64,000 nt of DNA. Source: Ahaetulla prasina. Lineage: Eukaryota > Chordata > Lepidosauria > Squamata > Colubridae. Below, piece by piece: positions 8,931 through 20,109 of the stretch (position 1 is the first letter of the stretch; the number at the start of each line of letters is the position of its first letter). The position numbers were made by a program, and so were the translations under genes. Under the pieces are notes generated by a model. That model was given only the letters and a program-made list of their open reading frames with translations, made no database searches and was not told the origin of the DNA. The stretch covers positions 5,572,959-5,636,958 of the forward strand of contig NC_080543.1 of assembly GCF_028640845.1 (NCBI RefSeq), read 5' to 3'.

Positions 8931-10961
8931 GTGTCCAACCAAGGCAACCTTAAGACCTGTGGACTTCAACTCCCAGAATTCCCCTGGGGAATGGAAGGAT
9001 GGGAGGGAGGAAGGAGAGAAAGAGGGAAAGAGGAAGGAAGGAAGGAAGGAAGAAAGGAAGGAAGAAAGAAAGGAGGGAGGGAGGAGACAAAGAGGAAGGA
9101 AGGAAGAAGGGAGGGAAGAAAGGAGGAAAGAAGGAAGGAGATAAAGAGGGAAGGAGGAAGGAAGGAAGGAAGGAGGGAGGAGATAAAGAAGAAGGAAGGA
9201 AAGAGGGAGGAAGGGAGGAAGGAAGGAGAGAAAGAGGAAAGAAGGAAGGTAGGAAGGAAGGAAGAAGGAGGGAGGGAGGGAGGGAGGAGAGAAAGAAGAA
9301 AGAAAGAAGGAAGGAAGGAAAGGAAGGAAGAAGGAGGGAGGAGGAAGGAAGGAAGGAGAGGAAGAGGAAGGAGAGAAAGAGGAAGGAAGGAGGGAGGGAG
9401 GAAGGAAGGAAGGAGAGAGGAAGGAGGGAGGAAGGAAGGAAGGAAGGAGGGAGGAAGGAGGGAGGAGGAAGGGAGGAGAGGAAGGAGGAAGAGAGGAAGG
9501 AAAGAGGAAGGAGGAAGAAGGAAGGAGAAAGAGGAAGGAAGGAAGGAGGGAGGAGGGAGGGAGGAGATACAGAGGAAGGAAGGAGGGAGGGAGGAGAGAA
9601 AGAGGGAAGAAAGAAGGAAGGAAGGAAGGAAGGAAGGAAGGAAGGAAGGAGGAGGAGGAGTAGATACAGAGGAAGGAAGGAGGGAGGAGGAAGGAGAAAG
9701 AGGAAGGAGAGGAAGGAGGGAGGAGGAGAGAGGAAGAAGGAAGGAGAGAGAGGAAGGAAGGAAGGAAGAGGAAGGAAGGAAGAAGGAGGGAGGAGGGAGG
9801 AGGAAGGAAGAAAGAAGGAAGGAAGGAGAGAGGAGGAAGGAGGAGGAAGGAAGGAGGGAGGAAGAGGAAGGAGGAAGGAAGGAAGAAGGAGGAGGAGGAG
9901 GAGGAGAAGAAGAAAGAAGAAGGAAGGAAGGAAGGAAGGAAGAAGGAGGAGGAGGAAAGAAGGAAGGAAGGAAGAAGAAGAAAAGAAAGAGGAAGGAAGG
10001 AGGAGGAGGAAGGAAGGAGGAGAAAGGGAGGGAAGAAGGAAGGAAGGAAGGAGGGAGGAAGGAGGAGGAGGAAGGAGGAGAGGAAGGAGGAAGAGAGGAA
10101 GGAAGAGGAAGGAGGAAGAAGGAAGGAGAAAGAGGAAGGAAGGAAGGAAGGAGGAGGGAGGAGGAGATACAGAGGAAGGAAGGAGGAGGAGGAGGAGGAG
10201 AGAAAGAGGAAGAAGAAGGAAGGAAGGAAGGAAGGAAGGAAGGAAGGAAGGAGGAGGAGGAGTAGATACAGAGGAAGGAAGGAGGGAGGAGGAAGGAAGG
10301 AGAGGAAGAGGAAGGAGGGAGGAGGAAGAGAGGAAGAAGGAAGAGAAAGAGGAAGGAAGGAGAGAGGAAGGAAGGAAGGAAGGAGAGAGGAAGGAGGGAG
10401 GAAGGAAAGAGAGAAAGAGGAAGGAAGGAGGAAGGAAGGAGGGAGGAAGGGAGGAAGAAGGAAGGAGAAAGTAAAGGAAGGAGGAAGGAAGGAAGGAGAA
10501 AGAGGAAGGAAGGAAGGAAGGAAGGAGGAGGAGGAGGAAGAAGGAAGGAAGGAGGGAGGAGAAAGAGGAAGAAGAAGGAAGGAAGGAAGGAAGGAAGGAA
10601 GGAGGAAGGAAGGAAGAAGGAGGGAGGAGAAAGGAGAGGAAGAGGAAGGAGGAGGGAGGAAGAGAGGAAGGAAGGAGGAGAAAGAGGAAGGAAGGAGAGA
10701 GAGGAAGGAAGGAAGGAAGAGAGAGGAAGGAGGAGGAAGAGAGAAGAGGAAGGAAGGAGGAAGGAGGGAGGAGGAGGGAGGGAGGAGGAAGGAGAGGAAG
10801 GAGGAAGGAAGGAAGGAGAAAGAGGAAGGAAGGAAGGAAGGAAGGAAGGAAGGAAGGAAGGAAGGAAGGAGAAAGAGGAAGGAAGGAAGGAAGCAGTATG
10901 GCTGGCTTGGGAATTCTGGTAGTTGAAGTCCACAGATCTTAAAGTTGCCACGGCTGGACAC
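8931..10961. mobile_element. Fold element expanded by an internal purine array
   Basis: The left arm 8931-8984 (GTGTCCAACCAAGGCAACCT…) is inverted at 10909-10961 with few mismatches. Normal Fold copies have arms a few bases apart, but here a 1.9-kb purine array separates them. Confidence 0.8.
8985..10893. repeat. 1.9-kb polypurine array (GGAA/GGGA/AGA)
   Basis: Almost uninterrupted A/G on the + strand with rare T or C. Higher-order repetition is visible: TAGATACAGAGGAAGG recurs at about 9660 and 10262, and GGAGATACAGAGG at 9563 and 10164. Very long open frames on both strands are translation artefacts. Confidence 0.97.
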
Positions 10962-11329
10962 CTCCCACTCCCACCCCCGATTTAAAGTGAGGGTTCATTT
11001 TAGCCTAACCAATAAATCTCAATGAATTCTAAGCAATGCTTTAAATAGGGAACCTTCTCAGCCAGCAAACCAAAATTTGCCAGATTTTCCTTGGATTTGC
11101 AGAGGAATTTGAAGGAAGAGATTTTTGACGCTCCCCTGGCTGAATTGGTCCGATCTGATGAAAGCCAAGCGGGGCCACTCTTGGCTGCTATTTGAATCGG
11201 AAGACGACCAGCAAGCCAGGCTAAAAAAAAAACAGGCGGCAGCAAACCACATTTCAGCCATTCACACACCAGCCACCTTCCCGCAGAAACAGCAGAGAGG
11301 CTGCCAAGAATTCTGGGAGTTGAAGTCCA
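10962..11329. other. No gene recognised
   Basis: Mixed sequence ending in a Fold half-arm (TTCTGGGAGTTGAAGTCCAC) that forms the junction of the tandem duplication. No supported gene. Confidence 0.5.
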
Positions 11330-11584
11330 CACATCTGGAAGAGGATCAACTTTTGATTGCAAGCCACCCACGTCGTTAAACAGGGAGCAATATAAAGTTT
11401 TCCTTCCACCAAGCATTTAAAAATAGCTGAGCTCTGCATTTATTTTTATTTTTATTTAAAAAATCCCACTTGCCCAAAGATTAACCAGCTTGTGGGTTCG
11501 ACGCATGCCACATAAGAGTTTGCGAACCACAAACCACGATGCATTGATTTCTTTCCCAACAACCAAGGGCAATCATGTACCCCA

Positions 11585-11830
11585 AATGGTCCCGGATTTA
11601 CAACGGTTGTTTAGTGACCGTTTGCTGTTAAAACAGCACCGGGGGGGGGGGGGAAATTGACTTATGACCATTTTTTCACACTTATAACTGCTGCAGCATC
11701 AAAAATTTGGACAATGGGCAACTGACTCATATTTATGACCGTTGCAGTATCCCGGGGTCAAGGGATCCCCTTTTGCGACCTTCGGACGAGCAAAGACAAC
11801 CGGGGGGGGGGGGGGGGGGAGAGCCAGATT
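11585..11830 (-). mobile_element. M-MITE fragment (copy at 13336-13560)
   Basis: Minus-orientation M-MITE phrases (AACTGACTCATATTTATGAC, GGGATCCCCTTTTGCGACCT) with long G runs at 11641 and 11802. The paralogue in the second duplicate has shorter G runs. Confidence 0.7.
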
Positions 11831-11845
11831 CCGTTAATGTATTAC

Positions 11846-12270
11846 AGGTAGTTCTCTACTTATGACTGCAACTCAGCCCAAAATTTCCAACTGGTAAGAC
11901 TTACGGCCATAATTCTGGGCTCAATTACAATCATAAATTCTGACCTACCTGTACAGGTAAAGTTGTACCTATGTCCACAATTGAATCCAATATTTATGTT
12001 GCTGAGCGAGACAGCTGTTCAGTGACTTTTGCCCCATTTTACGACCCTTCTTGCCACCGTTGTTAAGCGAATCACTGCAGTTGTTAAGTTAGTAGCACGG
12101 TTGTTAAGTAAATCTGGTTTCCCCATGGACTTTGCTTGTCAGAAGATCGCAAAAGGGGATCGGGTGACCAACCCACCCCCGGGACGCTGCGACCGTCATA
12201 AATATGAGCCACTTACCATGCATCTGAATTTTGATTGTCGTAAGTGTGAAGACCAGTCATAAGTCACTTT
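11846..12270 (+). mobile_element. M-MITE, near complete
   Basis: Starts TACAGGTAGTTCTCTACTTA, proceeds through GACTTTGCTTGTCAGAAG, and ends GAAGACCAGTCATAAGTCAC before a LINE-A tail. Confidence 0.75.
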
Positions 12271-12271
12271 T

Positions 12272-12700
12272 AGAATAGAATAGAATAAAAAAATTTATTG
12301 GCCAAGTGTGATTGGACACACAAGGAATTTGTCTTGGTGCAGATGCTCTCAGTGTACATAAAAGAAAAGATACCTTCATCAAGGTACAACACTTAATGAT
12401 AGTCATAAAATAGAATAGAATAGAATAGAATAGAATAGAACAGAACAGAACAGAACGGACTAGAATAGAATAGAATAGAATAGTATTAATGGAGTAGAAT
12501 AGAATAGAATAGAATATGGAATGGAATGGAATGGAATGGAATGGAATGGAATAGAATAGAATAGAATAGAATTTTTTATTGGCCAAGTGTGACTGGACAC
12601 ACAAGGAATTTGTCTTGGTGCAGATGCTCTCAGGGTACATAAAAGAAAAGATACCTTCATCAAGGTACAACACTTACAACACTTAATGATAGTCATAGGC
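12272..12700 (-). mobile_element. Two LINE-A 3' tails flanking GAATA/GAATG run
   Basis: TTGGCCAAGTGTGATTGGAC (about 12299) and its repeat (about 12580) are reversed LINE-A 3' ends of 110-130 bp. Between them lie GAATA, GAACA and GAATG pentamers (12412-12573). Confidence 0.9.
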
Positions 12701-13583
12701 TACAATAGGGCACAATACATAGGTTTTACAGTGCTGTTGTAACTCCGAACAGTCATAAAGGAATGGTCGTAAGTCAAGGACTTACTACATTGCAATGCTG
12801 GCCCTTGATGTTATCAGAGTAATTGAGGGGAAGATGCCATAAATTTTGGCATAATTAGGATTATGAAAAGCTGTATCTTTCCTGGGCTTAAAGTAAGAGG
12901 AGTTTGCAGCAAAAAAAAGAGGTTTAAAGTACAAGTGGGTTAGAGCCTCTGTCGATCTTTGACCTTTGACCCCCCCCCAACCTGACGGAACAGACCAGTT
13001 TTTCTCAACCTCAGCAAGTTTTAAGACGTGTGGACTTCAATTCCCAGAATTCCTCAGGGAATTCTGAGAGCTGAATTCCACACATCTGGAAGAGGATCAA
13101 CTTTTGATTGCAAGCCACCCACGTCGTTAAACAGGGAGCAATATAAAGTTTTCCTTCCACCAAGCATTTAAAATAGCTGAGCTCTGCATTTATTTTATTT
13201 ATTTAAAAAATCCCACTTGCCCAAAGATTAACCAGCTTGTGGGTTCGACGCATGCCACATAAGAGTTTGCGAACCACAAACCACGATGCATTGATTTCTT
13301 TCCCAACAACCAAGGGCAATCATGTACCCCAAATGGTCCCGGATTTACAACCGTTTGTTTAGTGACCGTTTGCTGTTAAAACAGCACCGGGGGGGGGGGG
13401 GGAAATTGACTTATGACCATTTTTTCACACTTATAACCGCTGCAGCATCAAAAATTTGGACAATGGACAACTGACTCATATTTATGACCGTTGCAGTATC
13501 CCGGGGTCAAAGGATCCCCTTTTGCGACCTTCGGACAAGCAAAGACAACCGGGGGGGACGGGACAGCCAGATTCCGTTAATGT

Positions 13584-14012
13584 ATTACAGGTAGTTCTCT
13601 ACTTATGACTGCAACTCAGCCCAAAATTTCCAACAGGTAAGACTTACGGCCATAATTCTGGGCTCAATTACAATCATAAATTCTGACCTACCTGTACAGG
13701 TAAAGTTGTACCTATGACCACAATTGAATCCAATATTTATGTTGCTAAGCGAGACAGCTGTTCAGTGACTTTTGCCCCATTTTACGACCCTTCTTGCCAC
13801 CGTTGTTAAGCGAATCACTGCAGTTGTTAAGTTAGTAGCCCGGTTGTTAAGTAAATCTGGCTTCCCCATGGACTTTGCTTGTCAGAAGGTCGCAAAAGGG
13901 GATCGGGTGACCAACCCACCCCCGGGACACTGCGACCGTCATAAATATGAGCCACTTACCATGCATCTGAATTTTGATTGTCGTAAGTGTGAAGACCAGT
14001 CATAAGTCACTT
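13584..14012 (+). mobile_element. M-MITE, near complete (duplicate copy)
   Basis: Same structure as 11846-12270, with few substitutions, inside the second 1.75-kb unit. Confidence 0.75.
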
Positions 14013-14014
14013 TT

Positions 14015-14445
14015 AGAATAGAATAGAATAAAAAAATTGTATTGGCCAAGTGTGACTGGACACACAAGGAATTTGTCTTGGTGCAGATGCTCTCAGGGTA
14101 CATAAAAGAAAAGATACCTTCATCAAGGTACAACACTTAATGATAGTCATAAAATAGAATAGAATAGAATAGAATAGAATAGAACAGAACAGAACAGAAC
14201 AGAATAGAATAGAATAGAATAGAATAGTATTAATGGAATGGAATGGAATGGAATGGAATGGAATGGAATGGAATGGAATGGAATGGAATGGAATAGAATA
14301 GAATAGAATAGAATAGAATTTTTTATTGGCCAAGTGTGATTGGACACACAAGGAATTTGTCTTGGTGCATATGCTCTCAGGGTACATAAAAGAAAAGATA
14401 CCTTCATCAAGGTACAACACTTACAACACTTAATGATAGTCATAG
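14015..14445 (-). mobile_element. Two LINE-A 3' tails flanking GAATA/GAATG run (duplicate copy)
   Basis: Counterpart of 12272-12700 in the second tandem unit. The GAATG run is longer here (14230-14292). Confidence 0.9.
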
Positions 14446-15185
14446 GCTACAATAGGGTACAATACATAGGTTTTACAGTGCTGTTGTAACTCCGAACAGT
14501 CACTAAAGGAATGGTCGTAAGTCAAGGACTTACTACATTGCAATGCTGGCCCTTGATGTTATCAGAGTAATTGAGGGGAAGATGCCATAAATTTTGCCAT
14601 AATTAGGATTATGAAAAGCTGTATCTTTCCTGGGCTTCGAGGAGTTTGCAGCAAAAAAAAAAAAGAGAGAGAGGTTTAAAGTACAAGAGGGTTAGAGCCT
14701 CTGTCGATCTTTGACCTTTGACCCCCCCCAACCTGACGGAACAGACCAGTTTTTCTCAACCTCAGCAAGTTTTAAGACATGTGGACTTCAATTCCCAGAA
14801 TTCCTCAGGGAATTCTGAGAGCTGAATTCTGCAAATCTGAAAGTTGCTGAGGTTGAAAACCACTATAATTTCCATTGATCTCTTCTGGGCAGGGGCATTA
14901 AATCAGTGGAGACTCTTTACAGGAGAATTTTTTTATTTATTTATTTTTTACTATTATTATGACCATTATTATTATAAACTTTAAATTCATTACACATAAA
15001 ACTCAGTCAACGGAACATTTAAAATGTCACAAATATTATTGGCTGGCGCTGATGGTTGATGTGGTTTGCCCCCAGCATCATTATTATTATTATCAGTAGT
15101 AGTAGTAGTAGTAGCAGTAGTAGCAGTAGTAGTAGTAGTAGTATTTACACAAAATGACAGTACACACAGCAAACGAGATAACTAT

Positions 15186-15273
15186 GCTGGATTTCCTATC
15201 ACAGATCACTAGTCGAACACTTCCCAAGCGTTTAGGACTTGTTCGACTAGTGATCTGTGATACGAAATCCAGC
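15186..15273. repeat. 34-bp arm palindrome
   Basis: The left arm 15186-15219 (GCTGGATTTCCTATCACAGA…) is inverted at 15240-15273 with one mismatch in 34. The loop is 20 bp. Confidence 0.9.
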
Positions 15274-15461
15274 ATTTCGTATCATATCATTATTATTATA
15301 TTTACTTTATTCATTAAATATGACACTCAGTCAACTGAACATTCAAAAATGCATCACAAATACCATTGACTGGTGCTAATGGTTGGTACAGGTTGCTGCC
15401 AGCGTCCTAGATATCAACTAAGTACTTTAATTATTATTAATTACTATAATTAATATTATTA

Positions 15462-15592
15462 TTAGAATAGAATAGAATAGAATAGAATAGAATAGAATTT
15501 TATTGGCCAAGTGTGATTGGACACACAAGGAATTTGTCTTGGTGCATATGCTCTCAGTGTACATAAAAGAAAAGATACGTTCATCAAGGTAT
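15462..15592 (-). mobile_element. LINE-A 3' tail with GAATA run
   Basis: Seven GAATA pentamers precede TTTTATTGGCCAAGTGTGAT and the last ~110 bp of LINE-A. Heavily 5'-truncated. It splits the third block described above from its flank. Confidence 0.9.
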
Positions 15593-15692
15593 TAGCTCTC
15601 TTATTCATGAAACACGAAACTCAGTCAACTGACCATTTAAAAACGTGTCACATGCTAATGGTTGCTGCCAGCGTCCTAGGTATCAACCCAGT

Positions 15693-16384
15693 ATCCTCCT
15701 AAAATATATGATAATGATGATATTATTATTAATATGGCATTTATCGTTTTGTAAGCACCGCAATGGTTAAAGGCTTTTTTCGCTATCATCAGCCCCTGCT
15801 AAAGGATTTATTATATTCGGAATTTAATTTAAAGTTCCCAAGCATAAACAAAACACCGGAAAATGCATAAAGTTGCATTTACGAAATGCAATTCTTCAGA
15901 ATTTGGGTTCGCTCGAGAAACACGCACAAGAGCTATTTTAGGCAAAACTCTCCGATAAATTATTTGGGGAAAGGCGGGCTACTATGAAATTCAGCACTGT
16001 GGCTTGGAAATGAATTGTGTGGAGGAATGTCTTGCGTGTGGCTAAACCGAAACCATAATTTAACCGAACCGGGTTAATACGATGTATAATCCTGTCCATG
16101 CCCATCAATCCATCTATCTAAGCTTTTATTAATGACCAAATGTGCTAAAATATATTTGGGCAAACCTGAATAAGGCAAGCTTTGGCAAACCCAAAACTCA
16201 CCACATCACGTCTATTGATTAATTTAATTCAATTATTTAATTTAACCTTCTTATTTTATCGTGCAGGGCTGGCTTAATGTAATTTTTTAACATGGGTTTA
16301 TTATGGGTTTAATTATAGTTTTAAATGGTTTCAGCTTAATTGAATGAGATTTTTAAAATGCTTTTAATTTTTGTGTAATCTGTT
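15693..16384. other. AT-rich, no gene recognised
   Basis: Apparently low-copy, A+T-rich sequence with no repeat signature until the LINE tail at 16385. No supported coding frame. It could include old noncoding sequence. Confidence 0.5.
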
Positions 16385-16461
16385 TTTATTTGGCTGTAAA
16401 CCGCCCTGAGTCCTTCGGGAGAAGGGCGGTATATAAATTAATTAATTAATTAAATAAATAA

Positions 16462-16505
<44 letters not shown>

Positions 16506-16535
16506 ATTAAAAAAAATAAAAAAAAATTAATTTAA
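16385..16535 (+). mobile_element. L2-group LINE 3' end with TAAA microsatellite
   Basis: GTAAACCGCCCTGAGTCCTT then AGAAGGGCGGTATATAAATT and a (TAAA/TTAA)n tail to about 16530. Confidence 0.8.
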
Positions 16536-16536
16536 T

Positions 16537-16605
16537 CTCTTGCTTGGGTGGGAGAGGGGTTGGACTAGATGACCTACAAGGTCCCTTCCAACTTTGTTAA
16601 TCATT
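16537..16605 (+). mobile_element. CR1 3' end fragment
   Basis: GGTTGGACTAGATGACCTAC and AAGGTCCCTTCCAACTTTG are the conserved CR1 3' UTR phrases. Confidence 0.8.
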
Positions 16606-17079
16606 TCGTTTAATTTAATCATTTATTTCATTGAATTCTTTAATTTAATCTAATTGTGTACCTTAATCTAATCGTTTAATTTAATTTATTCACTGCCCAT
16701 CTCACTCCAAAAAAACCTCACTTTTTTGCTGTCCAATCCTGCTCTATCCAGCCAACCATGGAAAATTTTTAAGATTTAAGGGACAGCTTCTCTCGAAATG
16801 GGGGGGGGAAGAGAAATTACACAATCTTTCGCACCATCAACTACTAAACCAAACAGTCTGAGTTGGGGGAAGGAAATCCCCAAGGCCAGCAGAAATATAT
16901 TAACCCTGGTTAAAACTAATCCAGTTCATTAAACCCTGGCCTTCTAATCACCCTGGTTTAAATGGGTTAAGAAGAGAAGAAGAGTCAGCGGAACAGATTT
17001 CTCAACCGGGATTCCTGCACTGCCCATCACACCCCGACCCAGTAGAGAACTTGATGGGTGACTTAGAAAAAAACTCTCT
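16606..17079. other. No gene recognised
   Basis: AT-rich then mixed sequence with TTTAATC repeats. No gene or known element. Confidence 0.5.
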
Positions 17080-18067
17080 TTTCTCTCTCTCTCTTTGTCT
17101 GTCTGTCTCTCTCCCTCTCCCTCTGTCTTTCTCTCTCTCTGTCCGTCTCTCTCTTTCTCTGTCTCTCTGTTTCTCTCTCTGTCTCTCTCCTCTGTCTCTC
17201 TCCCTCTGTCCATCTCTCTCTCCGTCCATCTCTCTCTTTCTCTCTCTTTGTTTCTCTCTGTTTCTCTCCCTCTCTCTCTCTCTCTCTGTCCATCTCTCTT
17301 TCTCTATCTCTCTTTCTGTTTCTCTCTCTTTCTCTCTGTCTCTCTCCCTCTGTCTCTCTCTCTCTCTCTGTCCGTCTCTCTCTTTCTCTCTATCTCTTTC
17401 TGTTTCTTTCTCTTTCTCTCTCTGTCTCTCTCTCTAGCTTTCTCTTTCTCTGTCTCTCCCTGTCTCTGTCTCTCTGTCCATCTCTCTCTTTCTCTCTCTT
17501 TCTGTTTCTCTCTCTTTCTCTCTGTTTCTCTCTGTCTCGCTCCCTCTGTCTGTCTGTCTCTCTCTCTCTGTCCGTCTCTCTCTTTCTCTCTTTCTGTTTC
17601 TCTCTCTTTCTCTCTCTCTCTCCCCCTCTGTTTCTCTCTCTAGCTTTCTCTTTCTGTCTCTCTCCCTCTGTCTCTCTTGCTCGCTCGCTTTCTCTCTGTA
17701 TGTCTCTCTTTCTCTCTGTCTCTCTCTCTGTCTCCCTCTGTTTCTCTCTCTCTATGCTTCTCTCTTTCTCTCTCTCTATGTCTCTTTCTCTCTGTCTCTC
17801 TCTGTTTCTCTCTCTGTGTGTGTCTCTCTTTCTCTCTGTCTCCCTCTGTTTCTCTCTCTCTATGCTTCTCTCTTTCTCTCTCATTCTGTCTCTCTGTCTC
17901 TGTCTCTCTCTGTTTCTCTCTCCCTCTGTCTCTCTCTCTAGCTTTCTCTTTCTATGTCTCTCTCCCCCATTTCTCTCTCTCTCTCTCTGTTTCTCTCTCT
18001 CTCTGTTTCTCTCTCTCTCTGTGTCTTTCTCTCTGCCTCTCTCTGTTTCTCTCTCTCTCTCTCTCCC
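17080..18067. repeat. Polypyrimidine TCTC/TCTG array
   Basis: About 990 bp of T/C with regularly spaced G (CTCTGTCTCTC, TTTCTCTCT). It abuts the CpG-dense block directly and could give a long pyrimidine tract before the AG at 18074. Open frames are artefacts. Confidence 0.95.
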
Positions 18068-18960
18068 CAGCCTCCCTTACAGGGTCGTTGTCCAGCAGAT
18101 CCAAACCTCCACGGGGCTCCTTTGGAGCCGGACCTCCAGGAACAGCTCCCCAAGGGCAGGGCTGGGCAAGGCAAGGGAGGCTGCGCGCTTCCCACTCCCA
18201 GCCCGTCTGCCTCGCCTCGGGGCTGGGTAAGGAAGGCAGCAGCAGCAGCAGCGAAGAGCCTTTGTTAGCCGAGCGGCGAATGAATGAACCAGCCCGGCCG
18301 CGCGGCAGGGAAGGGCTGGGCTGGGCAGGGCTGGGCAAGGACGCCCCAAGCGCGATCGGGGCGGCCGTCCGTCGGTCCGTCCGTCCACCCGGGCATTGTT
18401 TCCCCAGCGATGCGGCCGTCCGTTCGCCCGCTTGCTTGCTTGCCCGGGATCGCAGCTTGCCCGGTGGGAAGCGAGCCCGAACCTTCGCCCTACCTACCCA
18501 AGCTGGGCATCGCGAGCCCGGAGCAGAAGCGAGCCAGCCTTGCCTTGCCTTGCCCGCCTCCCTCCACGCCCAGCCGGGAGAAACTTGCTTTCCTCTCCCC
18601 CGCAAGACTCACCGGGCTCCCGGGCTTCACCTCCCGGCTGCCAGCTTTGCCCGAACCCGGCCAGTCCTCCTTCTCCTTCTTCTCCTCGCCCAGGCCGGCC
18701 GGACTAGACGCGCCCCCGTCTTCTGCTGCTGCTGCGCTGCGCCGCGGAGCTCCGTCCTGCAAGGCGGCTAAGCGGCGACTGGCGCGCCGGCTGCCTCTTA
18801 CCTTTGCCCACCCGCGGACCTCGCCAGGGCCCGCCTCCTCGGCCGCTCGGACCGCCGCTGCCATTGGCTGCCGGGCATGTCCCGCAAACGGCTTGCCCCA
18901 CCTCCCCGCTGCTCGGAATATAAAGGGTTTGGCCCAGAGGGGGGAGGGGGAGGAGGAGGA
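18068..18960. promoter_or_regulatory. CpG-island-like promoter candidate
   Basis: About 0.9 kb of GC-rich, CpG-dense single-copy-looking DNA. On the + strand there is ATTGG at 18863-18867 (an inverted CCAAT box) and TATAAAG at 18919-18925. On the minus strand two strong donor consensus sites occur: GGGCAAAG|GTAAGAG (last exon base 18802) and GAGCCCG|GTGAGT (last exon base 18613). A minus-strand ATG overlaps the CCAAT box. This fits a bidirectional or minus-strand promoter with a first exon. The open frames match no protein I recognise. Confidence 0.5.
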
Positions 18961-19133
18961 GGGGGAGGGGGAGTGGGGGGGGTTCAGCAGCCCCACCTTC
19001 GGGAGGGAGGGAGGGAGGGAGGGAAGGGGCGAGGCAGGCTCGAAAGGCAGAGGAGGGGAGGGCGGGAAAGTTGGAGGCTTTGTGGTGGTTGGTGGAGGGA
19101 TGGGGTGGGATGGAATCAGGAATCAGGAGTCAG

Positions 19134-20100
19134 GAATAGAATAGAATAGAATAGAATAGAATAGAATAGAATAAATAATAGGAATAGAATAGAATAGAAT
19201 AGAATAGAATAGAATACAATAGAATAGAATAAAATAGAATAGAATAGAATAGAATAGGTAATAGGTAACAGGAATAGAATAGGAATAGAATAGAAAAGAA
19301 TGAATAGAATAGAAAAGAAAAGAATGAATAGAATAGAATAGAATAAATAATAGGAATAGAATAGAGTAGAGTAGAATAGAATAGAATATAGGAATAGAAT
19401 AGAATAGAATAAATAATAGGAATAGAATAGAATAGAATAGAATAGAATAGAATAGAATAGAATAGAATAGAATAGAATAGAATAGAATAGAATAGAATAG
19501 AATTTTATTGGCCAAGTGTGATTGGACACACAAGGAATTTGTCTTGGTGCATTTGCTCTCAGTGTACATAAAAGAAAAGATACGTTCATCAAGGTACAAC
19601 ATTTACAACACAATTGATGGTCAATATATCAATATAAATCATAAGGATTGCCAGCAACAAGTTATAGTCATACAGTCATAAGTGGAAAGAGATTGGCGAT
19701 GGGAACGATGAGAAGATTAATAGTAGTGCAGATTCAGTAAATAGTCTGAGAGTGTTGAGGGAATTATTTGTTAGGTAATAGGTAATAGGTAATAGAATAG
19801 GAATAGAATAGAAAAGAATGAATAGAAAAGAAAAGAAAAGAATGAATAGAATAGAATAGAATAGAATAGAATAGAATAATGGATGGCATAAGAATAGAAA
19901 AGAAAAGAAAAGAATAGAATATATAGAATAGAAAATAGAGATAATAGAATAGAATAGAATAGAATAGCATGTAGAATATAGAATTGAATAGAATAGAATA
20001 TAGAATAGAATAATATATAGAGTGGAATAGAAAAAAAATAGAATAGAATAGAACAGAATAGAAAATGAAATGGAATAGAATAGAACAGAACAACAGGAAA
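19134..20100. repeat. (GAATA)n arrays flanking a LINE-A tail
   Basis: Pentamers 19134-19498, then a LINE-A 3' end, then imperfect GAATA/GAAAA pentamers 19783-20100. The run is the expanded 3' tail of the LINE. Confidence 0.93.
19499..19782 (-). mobile_element. LINE-A 3' UTR
   Basis: TTTTATTGGCCAAGTGTGAT to the AACAAATAATTCCC region in reverse orientation: the complete 3' UTR, truncated at the RT stop codon region. Confidence 0.9.
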
Positions 20101-20109
20101 CAATGGAAG

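Larger units (their letters stand above)
11330..13080. repeat. Tandem duplication, copy 1
   Basis: CACATCTGGAAGAGGATCAA at 11330 recurs at 13081, and the two copies are nearly identical throughout at an offset of 1751 bp. Each contains two M-MITE parts, two LINE-A tails and a pentanucleotide run, and ends in a Fold half-arm. Confidence 0.95.
13081..14826. repeat. Tandem duplication, copy 2
   Basis: Second copy of the 1.75-kb unit. It differs mainly in poly(G), GAATG and GAATA run lengths and scattered substitutions. It ends at the same Fold-like GGGAATTCTGAGAGCTGAAT. Confidence 0.95.
14985..15690. repeat. Three related blocks around an inverted repeat
   Basis: ACTCAGTCAACGGAACATTT-like sequence followed by GGTTGCTGCCAGCGTCCTAG-like sequence occurs at about 15000, 15315 and 15615. 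AGTAGT/ATT triplets and a palindrome lie between. Family unassigned; a Penelope-like origin is possible but unproven. Confidence 0.55.

Noticed and set aside
8901..10961. Open frames of several hundred codons on both strands
   Set aside because: They translate pure GGAA/TTCC-type repeats into Lys/Arg/Glu/Gly or Ser/Phe/Leu/Pro strings. No domain, and mutually overlapping in all frames.
17095..18771. Ser/Leu/Cys-rich frames running into the CpG block
   Set aside because: Products of the TCTC/TCTG array plus chance GC-rich extension. No conserved protein recognised.
18284..19144. 286-codon GC-rich frame in the CpG block
   Set aside because: Several overlapping frames on both strands are open because stop codons are rare in GC-rich DNA. 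No homology recognised. Treated as promoter DNA.
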